Assembly (NCBI GenBank): GCA_002401365.1
Contig: NVSW01000059.1
Coordinates: 1-17,596 of the forward strand
Direction: 5' to 3'
Length of the DNA stretch: 17,596 nucleotides
Source: Piscirickettsiaceae bacterium
GTDB lineage: Bacteria > Pseudomonadota > Gammaproteobacteria > Methylococcales > Cycloclasticaceae
Positions 7,171-13,971 of this stretch are shown in pieces. The position numbers and the translations under genes were made by a program. How positions within the stretch are numbered: the first letter of the stretch is position 1; each line of letters starts with the position of its first letter. Below the pieces are notes generated by a model that saw only the letters and a list, made by a program, of their open reading frames with translations, made no database searches and was not told the DNA's origin.

Positions 7171-8198
7171 TCTACTGGAAAGCCCTTTTTATGCCAATCT
7201 AACATACCACCTTTTAGATTTTTAACTTTCTGAAAACCTAAACCTTTTAGGATAGCTGCTGCGGTCGTACTACGCGCACCTGACCTACACACTAAAATTA
7301 TTTCCTTATCCCGGTCAGCATCCAAGTCATCTAACGAAGCTGGTATCTCAGCTAACGGTATCAAACGACTACCTTGCAAATGGCCTAACTCACCGTGGTA
7401 CTCAGATTTCTCTCTAACGTCAATGATTACAGAGTCGCTACCTAGTTTTTCTTTAACCGTTTCTGGCTCCATTTGAAGCACTTGATTCAATTCAGCAACC
7501 ATTGGAAATTTAATACGGTCATCATCTACTTCGCTTTGGTTAATTTGTAATACTTCTTGAATCCGCTCTGGTAATGGCAAATTAAGATTATCCATAATTT
7601 CAATGTATTCTTCGCGCGTTTTACCCGCTATCCGAGGATTGGTTTCTTTCTCTGTACCAATTGTAGACTCGGTATTGCCACGATAATCATGCCCCGGAAA
7701 AACTATCGTCTCATCCGGCAGGGTAAATAATTTTTCAGTAATAGAGTCGTATTGTGCACCAGCATCGCCACCAGCAAAGTCTGCTCGACCAGTTCCTTGA
7801 ATCAATATTACATCACCCGTTAAAACACGGTCTTTATTAATATAAAAACTTAGACTGTCGGGGGTATGCCCAGGCGTTTCAAAAACCTTGATGCTAACGC
7901 TACCTACATTCAATTCATCACCATCGTTTAGACGCCCATCTACGCTTGGTTGAGGTGACCTTTCATGCATAAATACCTTGGTTCCCGTTAACCGCCTAAG
8001 TGCAGTGCATGCAGAACGGTGATCAGCATGTGTATGCGTATCTGCCACAAAGTCTAATTTAAGATTATGGTATGCCAATACAGCAAGATAACGGTCTATA
8101 TTTCGTTCTACCGGATCAATAATTGCAGCTGCTCCGGCCTTCAAATCTGCCACTAGGTATGATTTACATTGTTCATTATTGAGTTCTTGAAAAAACAT
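7164..8198 (-). CDS. Persulfide dioxygenase-rhodanese fusion (ETHE1-like metallo-beta-lactamase fold)
   Basis: Predicted to oxidise glutathione persulfide to sulfite with O2 and to move sulfane sulfur through its rhodanese half; cytosolic sulfide detoxification. Residues 1 to about 215 form a metallo-beta-lactamase domain with THTHADH (H55, H57, D59, H60), H111 (GHTPDS), D129 (TGD) and H170 (FPGHDY). The ETHE1-type pattern GTGRADFAGGDA suggests persulfide dioxygenase rather than glyoxalase II. Residues about 240-344 form a rhodanese domain with VIIDVREKSEYHGELGHLQGS and the complete active loop CRSGARS, with C304 as sulfur carrier. Fusions of this kind are known in bacteria. A strong AAGGAGAT (8205-8212) precedes the ATG. 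An FNR-type promoter lies upstream. It runs convergent to the SRPBCC gene. Confidence 0.92.
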   Translation of the reverse strand: MFFQELNNEQCKSYLVADLKAGAAAIIDPVERNIDRYLAVLAYHNLKLDFVADTHTHADHRSACTALRRLTGTKVFMHERSPQPSVDGRLNDGDELNVGSVSIKVFETPGHTPDSLSFYINKDRVLTGDVILIQGTGRADFAGGDAGAQYDSITEKLFTLPDETIVFPGHDYRGNTESTIGTEKETNPRIAGKTREEYIEIMDNLNLPLPERIQEVLQINQSEVDDDRIKFPMVAELNQVLQMEPETVKEKLGSDSVIIDVREKSEYHGELGHLQGSRLIPLAEIPASLDDLDADRDKEIILVCRSGARSTTAAAILKGLGFQKVKNLKGGMLDWHKKGFPVEK

Positions 8199-8226
8199 GC
8201 ACCTATCTCCTTATAATTCAATCATC

Positions 8227-8275
8227 TTTACTTATTCTAATGTAATTAAATGTTTGCCGCATTGATATAAATCAA
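8227..8275 (-). promoter_or_regulatory. FNR/ANR-type class II promoter of the persulfide dioxygenase gene
   Basis: Read on the minus strand, TTGAT-TTAT-ATCAA (8275-8262) is a perfect match to the FNR consensus TTGATNNNNATCAA. Exactly 22 bases further is TAGAAT (8239-8234), a good -10. With a start at 8227, the box centre falls at -41.5, the classic position for class II activation, and the leader is 28 bases long with a strong ribosome binding site. The box overlaps the last codons of the upstream gene. The site could also be read by Dnr/Nnr-type CRP-FNR relatives, which use the same sequence. Confidence 0.75.
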
Positions 8276-9033
8276 TTATTGTCTAACCAGCCAATCTCTT
8301 TTGCAGTTTGCGCGCCTACCACGCAATACCGTAATGAATATGGCATTTCTGATTCAATTTCATTAATAGGAATTCTCCCTGCCATTAATTCCGCTTTTGA
8401 TTGATTATACTTTTCTTCAGGTTTGGCAAATCCAACAGGAAAAATAGGCTGCCCTGTCTGTAAATTATATTTATCTGTTGCACCAACGGTATGTAATAAC
8501 TCATGGGCTATGACAACATTATTTTGCTTTGCATTTTCCTTAGAAGCAAAGGCATTCACTACACCAATCAAGCCTTTTTGTAACCCCAACGAATGCGCAA
8601 GCCTCAGTCCGTCTTTTGGTTGATAATAGATAACATATATATTCACTTGGGTTTTATTGGCGCTGTTTGCGTGTTGATATGACCACCACCTCATGTTTAA
8701 ACTCCAAAACACCACCGTAAATATATTCCGGCTAATAGGCGGCGCTGGCGGCAACTCAAAAAGTTCTTCTTCTAGTGTCAGCTCAACTGGATGCTGCGAA
8801 AACTCATCATACTTCAAATATTCAGCTCTCAAAAAGGTTTCAATACCGTTGTAGTCATTAGCTTGTATTTCTTTAATATAACGAGCAACCTGCTCACTTC
8901 CGTCGCCATTAATAGGGTAAACAGAGACTGCTAATGCTTGGGTCCAAGATGTACTCTCCAACATTTGTAATTTGCTATAAAAAGCCACAAAAATGAGTAT
9001 TGAAATGAGTATTACAACCCTAATTATTTTCAT
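8272..9033 (-). CDS. Membrane-anchored metzincin-like zinc metalloprotease, uncharacterised
   Basis: The 253-residue protein has an N-terminal hydrophobic segment (residues 4-18, VVILISILIFVAF) serving as signal anchor, so the rest should be periplasmic. The key motif is HELLHTVGATD at 177-187, which fits HExxHxxGxxD: two zinc-binding histidines, catalytic E178, and D187 at the third-ligand position, as in snapalysin-type metzincins. Thirty residues on, AELMAG (M217) looks like the metzincin Met-turn. The middle part (WSLNMRWWSYQ, INIYVIYY-like strands) is not one I recognise. GGAA lies about eight bases before the ATG. The gene is divergent from the Cys-rich protein at 9151. Its 3' end overlaps the FNR box of the next gene. 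Motif assignment is direct; protease activity is inferred. Confidence 0.72.
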   Translation of the reverse strand: MKIIRVVILISILIFVAFYSKLQMLESTSWTQALAVSVYPINGDGSEQVARYIKEIQANDYNGIETFLRAEYLKYDEFSQHPVELTLEEELFELPPAPPISRNIFTVVFWSLNMRWWSYQHANSANKTQVNIYVIYYQPKDGLRLAHSLGLQKGLIGVVNAFASKENAKQNNVVIAHELLHTVGATDKYNLQTGQPIFPVGFAKPEEKYNQSKAELMAGRIPINEIESEMPYSLRYCVVGAQTAKEIGWLDNN

Positions 9034-9089
9034 CTTTTATTCCAAAAAAATTAATATTAATGTTGGTATCCGCTTAAAAGCTCGGATTT

Positions 9090-9122
9090 GAACATATTTT
9101 TTTAAAAAAAATGTTCTATAAT
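9090..9122 (+). promoter_or_regulatory. Promoter with A/T-tract inverted repeat upstream of the Cys-rich gene
   Basis: A consensus TATAAT stands at 9117-9122, 28 bases before the ATG at 9151. Directly in front, GAACAT (9090-9095) and ATGTTC (9111-9116) flank a bulged A, seven T and seven A residues, forming a 13-bp near-perfect inverted repeat. It covers the -35 region, where no good hexamer exists at normal spacing; TTGAAC at 9088-9093 is 23 bases from the -10. The layout suggests an operator or bent A-tract element at an activator-dependent or repressible promoter. A TTAATATTAA palindrome (9051-9060) lies on the side of the metzincin-like gene. Confidence 0.5.
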
Positions 9123-9150
9123 GAAACTAACTCATTAACACGGATGCCTA

Positions 9151-9582
9151 ATGGCTATAACGATTGCAGCTATTATTCTAGCAATTATCGGTTTTGTTTT
9201 TTATAAAAAACAAAAAAAGCCGGTTAGTTCGCTAAGCCGACAAGAACAACTTATAGAAAAAAATGCTGAGACCTTACTCGACATTTTAGAAACGGATCAT
9301 TTTTGGGGCTTGTATATTGACTATAAAAATAAACACCTTTGCTGCAAAAAAGCGCTAGAGCTTGACAAGGAAGAAATTGTAAAAAAAATAGCTCCTAAAT
9401 TGCCGCTAAAAGGTTGCGATAGGCCATTGTGCCATTGCTATTATGTGGGTTTGGTTCAACAACGTCACAAAACACGTAGACACAACTTTGATAGACGCGA
9501 AGAAATAAGGTTTGAAGACGACAACGATCGACGCGATGGCGACGAGAGACGGTCTGGAATGTGGGAACATCACGACGAGTAA
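9151..9582 (+). CDS. Small membrane-anchored cysteine-cluster protein, unknown function
   Basis: The 143-residue product has one N-terminal transmembrane helix (residues 2-18) followed by KKQKK, which predicts a cytoplasmic body. A conserved-looking core (EKNAETLLDILETDHFWGLYIDYKN) leads into a cysteine cluster: C64-C65, then C89, C94 and C96 (GCDRPLCHCYY), suited to a metal or iron-sulfur site. The C-terminus is highly charged, with RR, DRR, DRR and ERR at 109-110, 114-116, 126-128 and 132-134, ending GMWEHHDE. I do not recognise the family. It is divergent from the metzincin-like gene and its stop lies six bases from that of the convergent lipoprotein gene. Ribosome binding site: only a weak GGA before the ATG. 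Confidence 0.7.
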   Translation: MAITIAAIILAIIGFVFYKKQKKPVSSLSRQEQLIEKNAETLLDILETDHFWGLYIDYKNKHLCCKKALELDKEEIVKKIAPKLPLKGCDRPLCHCYYVGLVQQRHKTRRHNFDRREEIRFEDDNDRRDGDERRSGMWEHHDE

Positions 9583-9588
9583 CCTTCA

Positions 9589-10392
9589 TTATTTAACCGA
9601 ATGGCATTTGGACAGTATTTCCTGATCCGGCATTCCTGCATTTTTCCAATATAAAATCAACTCAACTGTGCATGCTTGTGGTTCAATTAAATCCACTACG
9701 GGCACACTTGTATCATCGACCGCACGTACTGCAATAGGCGGTGCTTTATCAAAGCTTAAAGACGCTATGACCAAGGTGTCACTAAATAGCGCTTGCATTT
9801 TTTGTCTAAAAGCGTGTGGCAGCGTTCTTTTTGCATTTGTTATTGGCCCCGCGATAGCTGCCCCCCCAAATGTATCGTGCCCCTGCGTCCTTTTATAAGA
9901 CAACAGCTGTTTTTCAGTATTGAATACTTCGAGCTGAGCATCGAACCAAAGTGATGTATCAATAGCTGTATGGCTTTTCCACTCTTTCAACGTAATAAGA
10001 ACCGCTTTATCGTCTCCACTCTCTAACAATAGCTCTACTGCCATTTGTTTGGACGTACCCGTAGGGAGGTTAATTGTCTTAACTTGTGGGAATTTCTGGG
10101 TTAATAAACTCGGTAGCTTCGTTGTAAACTCCGCTGCCATCGGTTGTTTAGAGCTTGTAAAAGCATCATAAGGGTCGCCCATCGATAACTGGAACTGGCC
10201 AATATACGTTGCAGGTTTTTCCCCAGATACCACATAAGGCCTTTCATCCAAAATACCCACTGTAATGCTCTTCGAACTTCCTCCTTGTAACTCCAAGGCT
10301 GGTAGATTTAATGCAGACTTGCGAGTGTTTTCAGTTAAAACACAAGCAGATAAAAACATTACAGGCACTAAAATCAACAGTCGATACATCAT
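9589..10392 (-). CDS. Putative outer-membrane lipoprotein, unknown function
   Basis: The 267-residue protein begins MMYRLLILVPVMFLSAC: a type II signal peptide with lipobox LSAC and lipidated C17. Valine at +2 means no inner-membrane retention signal, so outer-membrane localisation is expected. The mature part starts with low-complexity linker residues, then strand-rich sequence (SITVGILDERPYVVSGE, AVELLLESGDDKAVLITLKEW, SLWFDAQLEVFNTEKQLLSYK) and a helix (TLPHAFRQKMQALFSDTLV), an arrangement reminiscent of small transport-accessory lipoproteins. Two cysteines near the end (C241 and C264 by position in the last 30 residues) may pair. I cannot assign a function. Two ATG codons in a row begin the frame; the Shine-Dalgarno is weak. 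Confidence 0.75.
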   Translation of the reverse strand: MMYRLLILVPVMFLSACVLTENTRKSALNLPALELQGGSSKSITVGILDERPYVVSGEKPATYIGQFQLSMGDPYDAFTSSKQPMAAEFTTKLPSLLTQKFPQVKTINLPTGTSKQMAVELLLESGDDKAVLITLKEWKSHTAIDTSLWFDAQLEVFNTEKQLLSYKRTQGHDTFGGAAIAGPITNAKRTLPHAFRQKMQALFSDTLVIASLSFDKAPPIAVRAVDDTSVPVVDLIEPQACTVELILYWKNAGMPDQEILSKCHSVK

Positions 10393-10419
10393 TAAAATTT
10401 ACCCATTAACAAAAAATCA

Positions 10420-10448
10420 ACCATACAGTTTGCTGCCTATGCAATCAA
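10420..10448 (-). promoter_or_regulatory. Probable sigma-70 promoter of the lipoprotein gene
   Basis: On the minus strand TTGATT (10448-10443) and TATGGT (10425-10420) are 17 bases apart, each matching four of six consensus bases. The -10 lies about 28 bases before the ATG at 10392. Correct spacing and position support it, but the hexamers are not strong. Confidence 0.4.
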
Positions 10449-10520
10449 GTCTAAGTCTACTTCAAACCAAAGAAACTTGATTATGAAGCAGAGTCAAGTG
10501 AACATTATTTATATCTCCGA

Positions 10521-10551
10521 TTAAACGAAACGTCTTCCCTTTCGGTATAAT
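10521..10551 (+). promoter_or_regulatory. Promoter of the rraA-like/ATR/ispH operon
   Basis: A consensus -10 TATAAT is at 10546-10551, 31 bases before the ATG at 10583. The best -35 is TTAAAC (10521-10526) with a long 19-base spacer, so the -10 is the real evidence. It is the only evident promoter for the three tightly packed genes downstream. Confidence 0.5.
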
Positions 10552-10582
10552 GACTCAATATCAACAATATTATTAACCAACA

Positions 10583-11062
10583 ATGACCTTTAAAACTGCC
10601 GATTTATGTGACAACTATTCAGATGAATTACAAGTAGTAGCTCCTTTATTCCAATCTTTTGGCGGTAATTCACGCTTTGAAGGCACCATACAAACCGTTA
10701 AAATCTTTGAAGATAATGTACTTGTGCGTGAGATGCTCTCTGAAAAAGTAAAGGGTGACGTACTCGTCGTTGATGGTGGTGGCTCATTACGTTGCGCCCT
10801 GTTGGGCGACATGCTGGCTGAAATGGGGTATAAAAATGGCTGGGCAGGCGTTGTTGTCTATGGCTGTATTAGAGATTCATTCGATATCAACAATATGCCC
10901 ATTGGCGTACGCGCTATTCAAACCAACCCTCTTAAAAGCATTAAAAAGGGCTGGGGAGATAAAAACATTCCGATTACCTTCGCAGGCGCCACCTTCACCC
11001 CGGGAGAGTTTCTATATGCCGACGAAGATGGTATTATTTTATCTAAAATGAAAATACGCTAA
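10583..11062 (+). CDS. rraA: RraA-family protein (RNase E activity regulator / HMG-type aldolase fold)
   Basis: In E. coli, RraA binds RNase E and dampens RNA decay; other family members are divalent-metal 4-hydroxy-4-methyl-2-oxoglutarate/oxaloacetate aldolases. The 159-residue length is that of RraA (161 in E. coli). The opening TADLCDNYSDELQVVAP, the loop VVDGGGSLRCALLGD, and GWAGVVVYGCIRDS are clear. G75-D76 and R97-D98 (GD...RD) are the residues that bind metal and substrate in the aldolases, so aldolase activity remains possible alongside or instead of RNase E control. It is first in a run with a cobalamin adenosyltransferase five bases downstream. There is no good ribosome binding site. 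Confidence 0.88.
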   Translation: MTFKTADLCDNYSDELQVVAPLFQSFGGNSRFEGTIQTVKIFEDNVLVREMLSEKVKGDVLVVDGGGSLRCALLGDMLAEMGYKNGWAGVVVYGCIRDSFDINNMPIGVRAIQTNPLKSIKKGWGDKNIPITFAGATFTPGEFLYADEDGIILSKMKIR

Positions 11063-11067
11063 TTACC

Positions 11068-11634
11068 ATGGGACACAGACTTTCTAAAATTTATACCCGA
11101 ACGGGCGACTCTGGCACAACTGGCCTAGGTGATGGCAGCCGCGTCGATAAAGATTGTTTACGTGTTGACGCGTACGGCACTGTTGATGAGTTAAACAGCC
11201 AAATTGGACTTGTTATTGCGCTTGGCGTTGATGACAAGATTTCCGAACAATTACTTGACATACAACATGACCTTTTTGATTTGGGTAGCGAATTATGCGT
11301 ACCCGGATACAGTGCCATTAACGATGTCAATATCGATGCACTTGAAAGCATACTCGATAAACACAATGCTGACTTACCTCCACTAAAGGAATTTATCTTG
11401 CCCGGTGGCAACTTAGCCGCAGCCACATGCCATGTTGCAAGAACTGTGTGCAGACGCGCTGAACGCATTGTTGTTAGCCTCGCAAGAGATGAAGATATTA
11501 ACCCGCCGGTTATCAAATACCTCAACCGTTTATCTGACTTGCTGTTCGTATTGTGCCGAGTACTTGCTCGCCAAGACGGCCAATCAGAAATTCTTTGGGA
11601 TAAAAATCGCCACCAAGCAAACGAACCCCAATAA
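11068..11634 (+). CDS. Cob(I)alamin adenosyltransferase, PduO type
   Basis: Transfers the adenosyl group of ATP to cob(I)alamin to make coenzyme B12; cytosolic trimer in known members. The 188-residue protein has the PduO/MMAB N-terminal ATP-binding loop YTRTGDSGTTGLGDGSRV (9-26), then YGTVDELNSQIGL, the helix LLDIQHDLFDLGSEL, FILPGG, and the C-terminal signature CRRAERIVVSLARDEDINPPVIKYLNRLSDLLFVLCR. All are intact. No B12-dependent enzyme or cobalamin synthesis gene is in the window, so the user of the cofactor is elsewhere. The start lies five bases after the rraA-like stop, and ispH starts on the base after its stop, indicating one transcript. Confidence 0.94.
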   Translation: MGHRLSKIYTRTGDSGTTGLGDGSRVDKDCLRVDAYGTVDELNSQIGLVIALGVDDKISEQLLDIQHDLFDLGSELCVPGYSAINDVNIDALESILDKHNADLPPLKEFILPGGNLAAATCHVARTVCRRAERIVVSLARDEDINPPVIKYLNRLSDLLFVLCRVLARQDGQSEILWDKNRHQANEPQ

Positions 11635-12573
11635 ATGCAAATACTTTTAGCCAACCCCCGTGGTTTTTGTGCCGGTGTTGATCGCGCCATTGAGATTGTA
11701 GAACGCGCACTAGAGTTATTAGGCGCACCAATTTACGTACGCCATGAAGTCGTTCACAATCGCTTCGTTGTTGAAAACCTTAAAACAAGGGGCGCTATTT
11801 TTGTAGATGAATTACACGAAGTGCCTGACGATTCCACCGTTATCTTTAGCGCGCACGGCGTATCTAAAGCGGTAGAAGATGAAGCTAAACGGCGCCAGCT
11901 AAATGTGTTTGATGCTACCTGCCCCTTGGTAACAAAGGTTCATATGGAAGTGATCAGCAACGCTAAAAAAGGCCGCTGTGTAGTTTTAATTGGGCACAAA
12001 GGTCACCCTGAAGTTGAAGGCACAATGGGGCGATATGAACAGCAAAATTCTGATGTCGATATCGTACTTGTTGAGTCACCCGAGGAAGTCGCTTTATTAG
12101 ATATACCCATGGATCTAGGCCTTTCTTACGTCACTCAAACCACGTTATCAATGGATGACACCAGTTCAATTATTGATGCCTTACGTGTGAAATTTCCACA
12201 TATCTCAGGCCCTAAGAAAAGTGATATATGCTATGCCACACAGAATCGCCAAGATGCAGTTAAAGAGCTCGCAGAAAAATCCGATTTGGTTTTAGTCGTT
12301 GGTTCGCCAAACAGCTCAAACTCAAACAGACTACGTGAAATTGCCGAAAAATTAGGTAAAAATTCCTACTTAATTGACGGTGCAGAAGACATTGATAAGG
12401 CTTGGTTAGATGGCGTTAATAATATCGGTGTAACCGCCGGTGCGTCTGCACCTGAAGAATTAGTACAGCGCGTTATCGAGCAACTAAAAAAATGGGGCGG
12501 TGAAACGGTGACAGAAAATCACGGTATTCAAGAAAAAGTTACCTTTTCGCTTCCTAAAACCTTACAGAAATAG
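11635..12573 (+). CDS. ispH: 4-hydroxy-3-methylbut-2-enyl diphosphate reductase
   Basis: Last step of the MEP isoprenoid route: reduces HMBPP to IPP and DMAPP with a [4Fe-4S] cluster. The 312-residue protein keeps the three cluster cysteines C12 (RGFCAG), C96 (DATCPLV) and C199 (SDICYATQNRQ). It also keeps substrate-binding H41 (HEVVHN), H74 (SAHGVS), H124 and E126 (GHPEVEGTMG) and T167 (VTQTT). The start follows the preceding stop with no gap and no ribosome binding site, so it depends on coupling. It is closed by a strong terminator. Confidence 0.97.
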   Translation: MQILLANPRGFCAGVDRAIEIVERALELLGAPIYVRHEVVHNRFVVENLKTRGAIFVDELHEVPDDSTVIFSAHGVSKAVEDEAKRRQLNVFDATCPLVTKVHMEVISNAKKGRCVVLIGHKGHPEVEGTMGRYEQQNSDVDIVLVESPEEVALLDIPMDLGLSYVTQTTLSMDDTSSIIDALRVKFPHISGPKKSDICYATQNRQDAVKELAEKSDLVLVVGSPNSSNSNRLREIAEKLGKNSYLIDGAEDIDKAWLDGVNNIGVTAGASAPEELVQRVIEQLKKWGGETVTENHGIQEKVTFSLPKTLQK

Positions 12574-12588
12574 TTTTATTTGAAGCAT

Positions 12589-12626
12589 AAAAAAAGCGGG
12601 CCCCTTCATCAAAGGCCCACTTTTTT
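12589..12626 (+). terminator. Intrinsic terminator after ispH (bidirectional)
   Basis: A-run and G (12590-12596), one mismatch, GGGCC (12598-12602), an 11-base loop, GGCCC (12614-12618), one mismatch, C and six T residues (12620-12626) give a long stem with T-runs on both strands. It ends the rraA-ATR-ispH transcript. It can also stop minus-strand transcription leaving the thiolase gene, whose stop is at 12700. The rest of the gap (12627-12699) shows nothing clear. Confidence 0.85.
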
Positions 12627-12699
12627 GTATCTATTAATAACGATTCAGATGATCTTAATTCTATTCAAAAACAAGAAAAAAAAGCGGCTGAGTTGTTAT

Positions 12700-13887
12700 T
12701 TACATTCTTTCCCAAAGAGTAGCTATACCTTGTCCACCACCAATACATAACGTAGCTAAAGCATATTTACCTTGAACACGTTCTAGTTCATGTAACGCTT
12801 TAACAACGATGATGTTAGCAGAAGCACCAATAGGGTGACCTAAAGAAATGGCACTGCCGTTTACATTCACTTTATCCATTGGAAGCTTCAATTCACGGCA
12901 TACGCTAAGTGCTTGCGCAGCAAATGCTTCGTTTACTTCCCAAACATCAATATCAGCGACTGTTAAGCCCGTATCAGCCAAAATTTTATTTACTGCAGGA
13001 ACAGGACCAATACCCATAATTTCTGGCTCAACACCTGCATGTGTATAAGCAACTAAACGAGCCATTGGTTTTAAACCACGTGCTTCAGCCGCACCTTTTT
13101 CCATTAACACCATTGCTGATGATGCATCGTTAATACCTGATGCGTTACCCGCTGTGACTGAACCGTCTTTTTTGAACGCTGGACGCATACCGGCCAATTT
13201 TTCAACAGAAATATCAGGACGAACGTGTTCATCTTTATCAAATACAGTAACGCCTTTACGTGTTTTCATTTCAACAGGGACTATTTGTGAGTCAAAACGA
13301 CCTTCTGCTTGTGCATTCGCTGCACGTTTATGGCTTTCTACTGCGAATTCATCTTGGTCTTCACGAGAGATACTGTACTTATCAGCAAGATTTTCAGCTG
13401 TCATGCCCATATGACCTGTGCCGAATGGGTCCGTTAGCGCAGAAACCATCAAGTCCAACATTTTGCCGTCGCCCATTTTTTGGCCCCAACGCATACCTGA
13501 TGTCGCATAAAAAGCATTACTCATAGACTCAACGCCGCCTGCAATGGCAACATCATGATCACCAACCATAATGCCTTGTGCAGCATTTACAATCGCTTGC
13601 ATACCACTACCGCATAAACGGTTAACGGCGACACAAGATGTCTCACATGGAATACCCGCTTCAATCTGTGCAACACGTGCTGTGTAGCCATAACGTTCTT
13701 CTGCTGGGATCACATGCCCCATCACAACCATGCCAATTTCTGCTGGTTCAACACCGGCTCTGGCAACCGCTTCTTTTAATGTAATGGCTGCCAACGCACT
13801 AGGTGCAACAGACTTTAAACTTCCACCGAAATCACCAATCGCAGTTCTAACAGCGCTTAGTACAACAACTTCTCTTACTTCACTCAT
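12700..13887 (-). CDS. Acetyl-CoA acetyltransferase / beta-ketothiolase, BktB-like
   Basis: Condenses two acyl-CoA molecules (acetyl-CoA with acetyl- or propionyl-CoA) to 3-ketoacyl-CoA, or the reverse; the first step of polyhydroxyalkanoate synthesis. The 395-residue protein has the nucleophile C92 (NRLCGSGMQ), NEAFAAQ (319-325), H351 (LGHPIGAS) and C381 (CIGGGQG). The start RTAIGDFGGSLK, the stretch HVRPDISVEKLAGMRPAFKKDGSVTAGNASGINDA and the tail VKALHELERVQGKYAL read much like Ralstonia BktB. One oddity is GHPIGASA, where most thiolases have GHPIGASG or GATG. A GGAGAG sequence precedes the ATG at good distance. A phaC fragment at the window edge supports a PHA role; fatty-acid degradation is the alternative. 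Confidence 0.94.
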   Translation of the reverse strand: MSEVREVVVLSAVRTAIGDFGGSLKSVAPSALAAITLKEAVARAGVEPAEIGMVVMGHVIPAEERYGYTARVAQIEAGIPCETSCVAVNRLCGSGMQAIVNAAQGIMVGDHDVAIAGGVESMSNAFYATSGMRWGQKMGDGKMLDLMVSALTDPFGTGHMGMTAENLADKYSISREDQDEFAVESHKRAANAQAEGRFDSQIVPVEMKTRKGVTVFDKDEHVRPDISVEKLAGMRPAFKKDGSVTAGNASGINDASSAMVLMEKGAAEARGLKPMARLVAYTHAGVEPEIMGIGPVPAVNKILADTGLTVADIDVWEVNEAFAAQALSVCRELKLPMDKVNVNGSAISLGHPIGASANIIVVKALHELERVQGKYALATLCIGGGQGIATLWERM

Positions 13888-13930
13888 GCTTCTCTCCGTT
13901 AATTAGGTTATGCTTGAATACAACCGTATC

Positions 13931-13959
13931 ATTATAGTTGCATCGCAACACAAAGTCAT
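13931..13959 (-). promoter_or_regulatory. Thiolase promoter with internal dyad (possible operator)
   Basis: On the minus strand ATGACT (13959-13954) and a consensus TATAAT (13936-13931) are exactly 17 bases apart, 44 bases before the thiolase ATG. The spacer contains GTTGC-atc-GCAAC (13937-13949), a perfect 5-bp dyad lying between -10 and -35, where a bound repressor would block polymerase. The same 84-base gap must also hold the promoter of the divergent hydrolase gene, for which I see no convincing hexamers. Confidence 0.55.
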
Positions 13960-13971
13960 CTGGAAAATAAC

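Noticed and set aside
7164..8198. Beta-lactamase or glyoxalase II for the metallo-beta-lactamase protein
   Set aside because: The ETHE1-type GTGRADF segment and the fused rhodanese domain favour persulfide dioxygenase; the protein also has no signal peptide.
9090..9116. GAAC...GTTC arms as a LexA/DinR box
   Set aside because: The DinR-type box needs GAAC-N4-GTTC; here the arms are separated by far more bases, and proteobacterial LexA uses a different sequence.
11091..11690. 199-codon minus-strand open frame opposite the cobalamin adenosyltransferase
   Set aside because: Ser/Arg/Leu-rich antisense shadow of a clearly conserved gene, without start signals or family features.
12660..12699. A second terminator for the thiolase in the A8/GCGGC stretch
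   Set aside because: On the minus strand a T-run exists, but no matching stem precedes it.
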